A DNA stretch of 7,158 nt, from contig JAFZZD010000335.1 of the NCBI GenBank assembly GCA_017615955.1, positions 1 through 7,158 of the forward strand, read 5' to 3'. Below, piece by piece: positions 4,686 to 7,158 of this stretch. A program made the position numbers and the translations under genes. Source of the DNA: Victivallales bacterium (GTDB taxonomy: Bacteria; Verrucomicrobiota; Lentisphaeria; Oligosphaerales; Oligosphaeraceae). Within the stretch, counting starts at the first letter, position 1. Every line of letters starts with the position of its first letter. A model generated the notes under the pieces. The model was not told the origin of the DNA. It was given only the letters and a program-made list of their open reading frames with translations, and did not search any database.

Positions 4686-7158
4686 TTAGTATTCAAAGTG
4701 CTCTCCTGTGTTTAATTCCAAGGAAACCCGATGTGAATCCAGGCAGTTCAGTTTCAGAGTTCCATGCAATACTGTAATGCAGCGAGTGCCATTATCAAGT
4801 CTTTCCCAGATACCCCATGCCACGCCAATTGACCAGAAGGTGCGGAAGGTACCAGGCAGTTTTGGCGCGAAGGAGAAACTGCCCTCCACCATATCGTAGT
4901 GGAAGCCTGCGTATGCCTGAAGCAGAGCATAGTTGGCCATTGAACGCGCGTAGTTTGAACCACATTCAATCTCGTTCCAGGGATTGCGCTTCACGCCGTC
5001 ATAGCGGTCGCTTATGGCACGTGACACCTCCTCCGCCTCGTCCAGCATGTCATTCAGCACCAGGTTTACCGCGAACATCCATTCGAAGCCGGACATTGTC
5101 TCGCAGTTGTAGGAAAGCGGGATCACTGGCTTTTCAACGCCTTCTGGCCAGGTGCATATCATGGTTCCAGCCTCGTCGTTCAGGGAGAAAATGCGCCAGG
5201 TATTGGCCACATCCCGCATGGACTTGTGGAAATTGTGACTGTGGATTGCCTTCAGAGTGGAGCGCAGCTGTGCCCTGTCCAGCAATTCGCCAATGCCGTA
5301 AAGGTCCGCGTATGCCTGTGCCAGCGGCATGTCGATTTCAACTCCCTGGGCGATCTGGTATTTGATCTGGCCATGTTCCTCATCCCAGTATCGGTCGTAT
5401 GCGTTGTCCTTGCCTTGCAACAATGGGTTGCCCGTGTATTGGCGCAGGAGCGCCTCGTCCTTGATGTCAATTTTCTGTATGAAGTATTCGCCGTTGAAAA
5501 GTTCGTCTTTCGTGTATGCCTTGCCTCTGTCGAACATCTCCAGGTATTTGCGCTCGTCGTCAGGCTTTCCCATTGCGGCGGCCATTGTAGCCATTGCCTT
5601 CAGTGCGCCAAGATAGTGGCACTGGAGCCATGCGTTGGGGCCGAACAGCTCCAGGTCAAGGGTATGGTGCTGGCGTCCTTTGAGTATGCCTTGGCCGTCA
5701 GGGTCCCAGTGGTCATAGTTCTTGTCGGACCAGGTGTATGCCATGACACGCTCCAAAATGGGATAGACTTCCCGCAGGAAGGCATTGTCCCCAGAGATTC
5801 GCCATTCGCGGTAGCATTTCATGACTTCGCCGAATGTGCCGTCCACGCAGGGGCGGTAATCGCTGGCGGCTGCCTGGATGCCCAGTGGCAGTTTCAGGCG
5901 GAAGTGGAGTCCGTTATTTTCGTCCATTCCGCATTTCAGGTGCGCGATGCGCATGGAGCGCTCCAGGTCAGGGAAAAGCAGTGGCAGTGCCTGGGCATAG
6001 TTCCACACGTGGGCGCAACTGCCTTCGCAGCTCCCTCTGTTTGCGTGGACGCCTTCCCAGCCGTAGAACGTGCCGCTCTCCAGGCGCAGGCAGGTGGGCG
6101 ACACAAGTATCGACAAATCCGCCCCAATTCTCTCCAGCGCGGACTCTGGTATGGTGGATGAATAGAATGCCTCGGTGAAGGTGCTGACCTGTTTGCGCAG
6201 CTCAATGTACTTGTCCAGCACAATGTCCGCCACCTCCTGTGCGTCTGTCCAGTTTGTCGCGTAATAGTTGCGCCATTTGTTCGGCACACCCATTAAGGCC
6301 AGTTCCGCCTCTTTTTCCGGCGAATATCCGCTCCAGTTGTTATTTCTGTTAGGGAAATACCATGCAATCAGATAGCGAATGCTTTTTGTTTCACCTGGCG
6401 CAAGTGAGATTTGAGCCTCAAGTGCGCCGTCGGAGGGCTTGTCCTCGCTTATGCCAGGGTAGCTTCTTGGTGGCAGTTTGCCGAACTTTGAGACATCGTG
6501 CCAGTAAACCTCCCATTCATCGCTCCAGATGCCCCTGTAGAGATATTCCTGGCCGCTGGTGGAGGCTGCGTCAGTGGCCGCGATTAATTCGCCGTATTGC
6601 AGGTCGTCCTGAGGCAGGTCGCAGAGAAGTTTCAGGTATGTTCTGGAGCCATTGTTTTCCAGGCGGTTGTAGGCGTGGGGCGGGCCGAAGTGATTGCAGA
6701 GGCACAGCACGCCCGAATATGACAGGCTTTGCGCTGTGTTGTTTGTAAATGTCAGTTCATAGCAGGCGACGGGCAGCGACGATATTTCCGAATCCCCTGG
6801 TATGAATACAGACCATGCATCCAGGAAGACAGGACCAGGGAAGCCCTCGTCGCGGAATTCCAGGTGCGCCATGGGGAACTTGCCCTCAAATGAAACATCG
6901 CGGAAATGGGGCAGGCCTGCCAGCGTCCCCTTCTCAACGCCGTGCCCGAATTTACCCTGTAATTCACCTGAATATGGAGGATATGCGTCGCCGTGCAGCA
7001 CCTTGGTCGCAATGGGCTTGCCATTTTCGTCAAGAGCCCTGACGCAGAAATGGCTAAGGCCCAGGCGCTTCCCCTTGCCAGGCGCATTGAAGATTTCCCA
7101 GTCAATGAACTCGCCATTCGCCTTTAGGCCGACGCAGCCCGCTCCAATTCCCCCGACT
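4686..7158 (-). CDS. GH116-family glycoside hydrolase (non-lysosomal glucosylceramidase-like), 5' end outside window
   Basis: The frame is open from the TAA at 4686-4688 to the window edge, giving about 823 visible residues. GTG at 7001 is an internal Val: upstream codons still encode family sequence, starting G-G-I-G-A-G-C-V-G-L and E-F-I-E-W-D-I-F-N-A-P, the typical GH116 N-terminus. An N-terminal beta-sandwich is followed by an (alpha/alpha)6 barrel. Counting from Val at 7001, conserved segments are F-Y-G-W-E-G (312-317), G-S-C-E-G-S-C-A-H-V-W-N-Y (323-335), H-H-T-L-D-L-E-L-F-G-P-N (445-456), C-E-T-M-S-G-F-E-W (633-641) and N-P-W-N-E-I-E-C-G-S-N-Y (673-684). Asp449 (5655-5657) is the likely acid/base; Glu326 (6024-6026), less likely Glu316, is the candidate nucleophile. 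Known GH116 members cleave beta-glucosides, beta-xylosides or beta-GlcNAc, so the exact substrate cannot be called. Whether it has a signal peptide is hidden by the truncation. It is probably first of the three genes here in the transcript. Confidence 0.9.
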   Translation of the reverse strand, partial: VGGIGAGCVGLKANGEFIDWEIFNAPGKGKRLGLSHFCVRALDENGKPIATKVLHGDAYPPYSGELQGKFGHGVEKGTLAGLPHFRDVSFEGKFPMAHLEFRDEGFPGPVFLDAWSVFIPGDSEISSLPVACYELTFTNNTAQSLSYSGVLCLCNHFGPPHAYNRLENNGSRTYLKLLCDLPQDDLQYGELIAATDAASTSGQEYLYRGIWSDEWEVYWHDVSKFGKLPPRSYPGISEDKPSDGALEAQISLAPGETKSIRYLIAWYFPNRNNNWSGYSPEKEAELALMGVPNKWRNYYATNWTDAQEVADIVLDKYIELRKQVSTFTEAFYSSTIPESALERIGADLSILVSPTCLRLESGTFYGWEGVHANRGSCEGSCAHVWNYAQALPLLFPDLERSMRIAHLKCGMDENNGLHFRLKLPLGIQAAASDYRPCVDGTFGEVMKCYREWRISGDNAFLREVYPILERVMAYTWSDKNYDHWDPDGQGILKGRQHHTLDLELFGPNAWLQCHYLGALKAMATMAAAMGKPDDERKYLEMFDRGKAYTKDELFNGEYFIQKIDIKDEALLRQYTGNPLLQGKDNAYDRYWDEEHGQIKYQIAQGVEIDMPLAQAYADLYGIGELLDRAQLRSTLKAIHSHNFHKSMRDVANTWRIFSLNDEAGTMICTWPEGVEKPVIPLSYNCETMSGFEWMFAVNLVLNDMLDEAEEVSRAISDRYDGVKRNPWNEIECGSNYARSMANYALLQAYAGFHYDMVEGSFSFAPKLPGTFRTFWSIGVAWGIWERLDNGTRCITVLHGTLKLNCLDSHRVSLELNTGEHFEY

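Noticed and set aside
5226..6161. Plus-strand open frame (311 codons) opposite the GH116 gene
   Set aside because: It overlaps the most conserved catalytic part of GH116 on the other strand. Its Val/Ala/Cys-rich translation is typical of a shadow frame.
6999..7001. GTG as the start codon of the GH116 gene
   Set aside because: The 52 codons upstream to the window edge are open and encode a typical GH116 N-terminus, so this GTG is an internal Val and the true start lies outside the window.

Overview
The window looks like a carbohydrate-degradation locus from a member of the PVC superphylum, most likely Lentisphaerota (Victivallis-like), though Kiritimatiellota or Verrucomicrobiota cannot be excluded. 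The main clue is the pseudopilin at 111-920. Its N-terminus, with the [20 protein letters not shown] core followed by [12 protein letters not shown], is the form I associate with the very large pseudopilin families of that group. Large, poorly characterised glycoside-hydrolase-like proteins beside it fit the same picture. This taxonomic call is inference from recalled families, not a search.

All three genes are on the minus strand, so transcription runs from high to low coordinates. First comes a GH116-type glycoside hydrolase (4686 to the right edge; its 5' end lies outside the window). Next is a 335-base gap filled almost entirely by a 306-base inverted-repeat element (4374-4679). Then comes a secreted 1136-residue protein with a CBM9-like N-terminus and a GH123/DUF6067-like body (940-4350). 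Only 19 bases later is the pseudopilin (111-920), followed by a strong 18-bp hairpin (40-86) that probably ends the transcript. The plus strand carries only antisense shadow frames.

The likely joint role is breakdown of a beta-linked glycan. The secreted CBM9/GH123-like protein would bind and cut it, the GH116 enzyme would release sugars, and the co-transcribed pseudopilin would connect the locus to a type II secretion-like or surface pilus machine. No transporter, regulator, SusC/D pair, sulfatase or secretion ATPase is present, so the link to secretion rests on the pseudopilin alone.

The most unusual part is the intergenic element. It has terminal inverted repeats of about 44 bp, an A6 run immediately outside each end (a possible target-site duplication), arrays of 8-bp and 10-bp repeats, and a core that can fold into a four-way junction. 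I read it as a MITE-like or structured interspersed repeat inserted between two genes of an operon.
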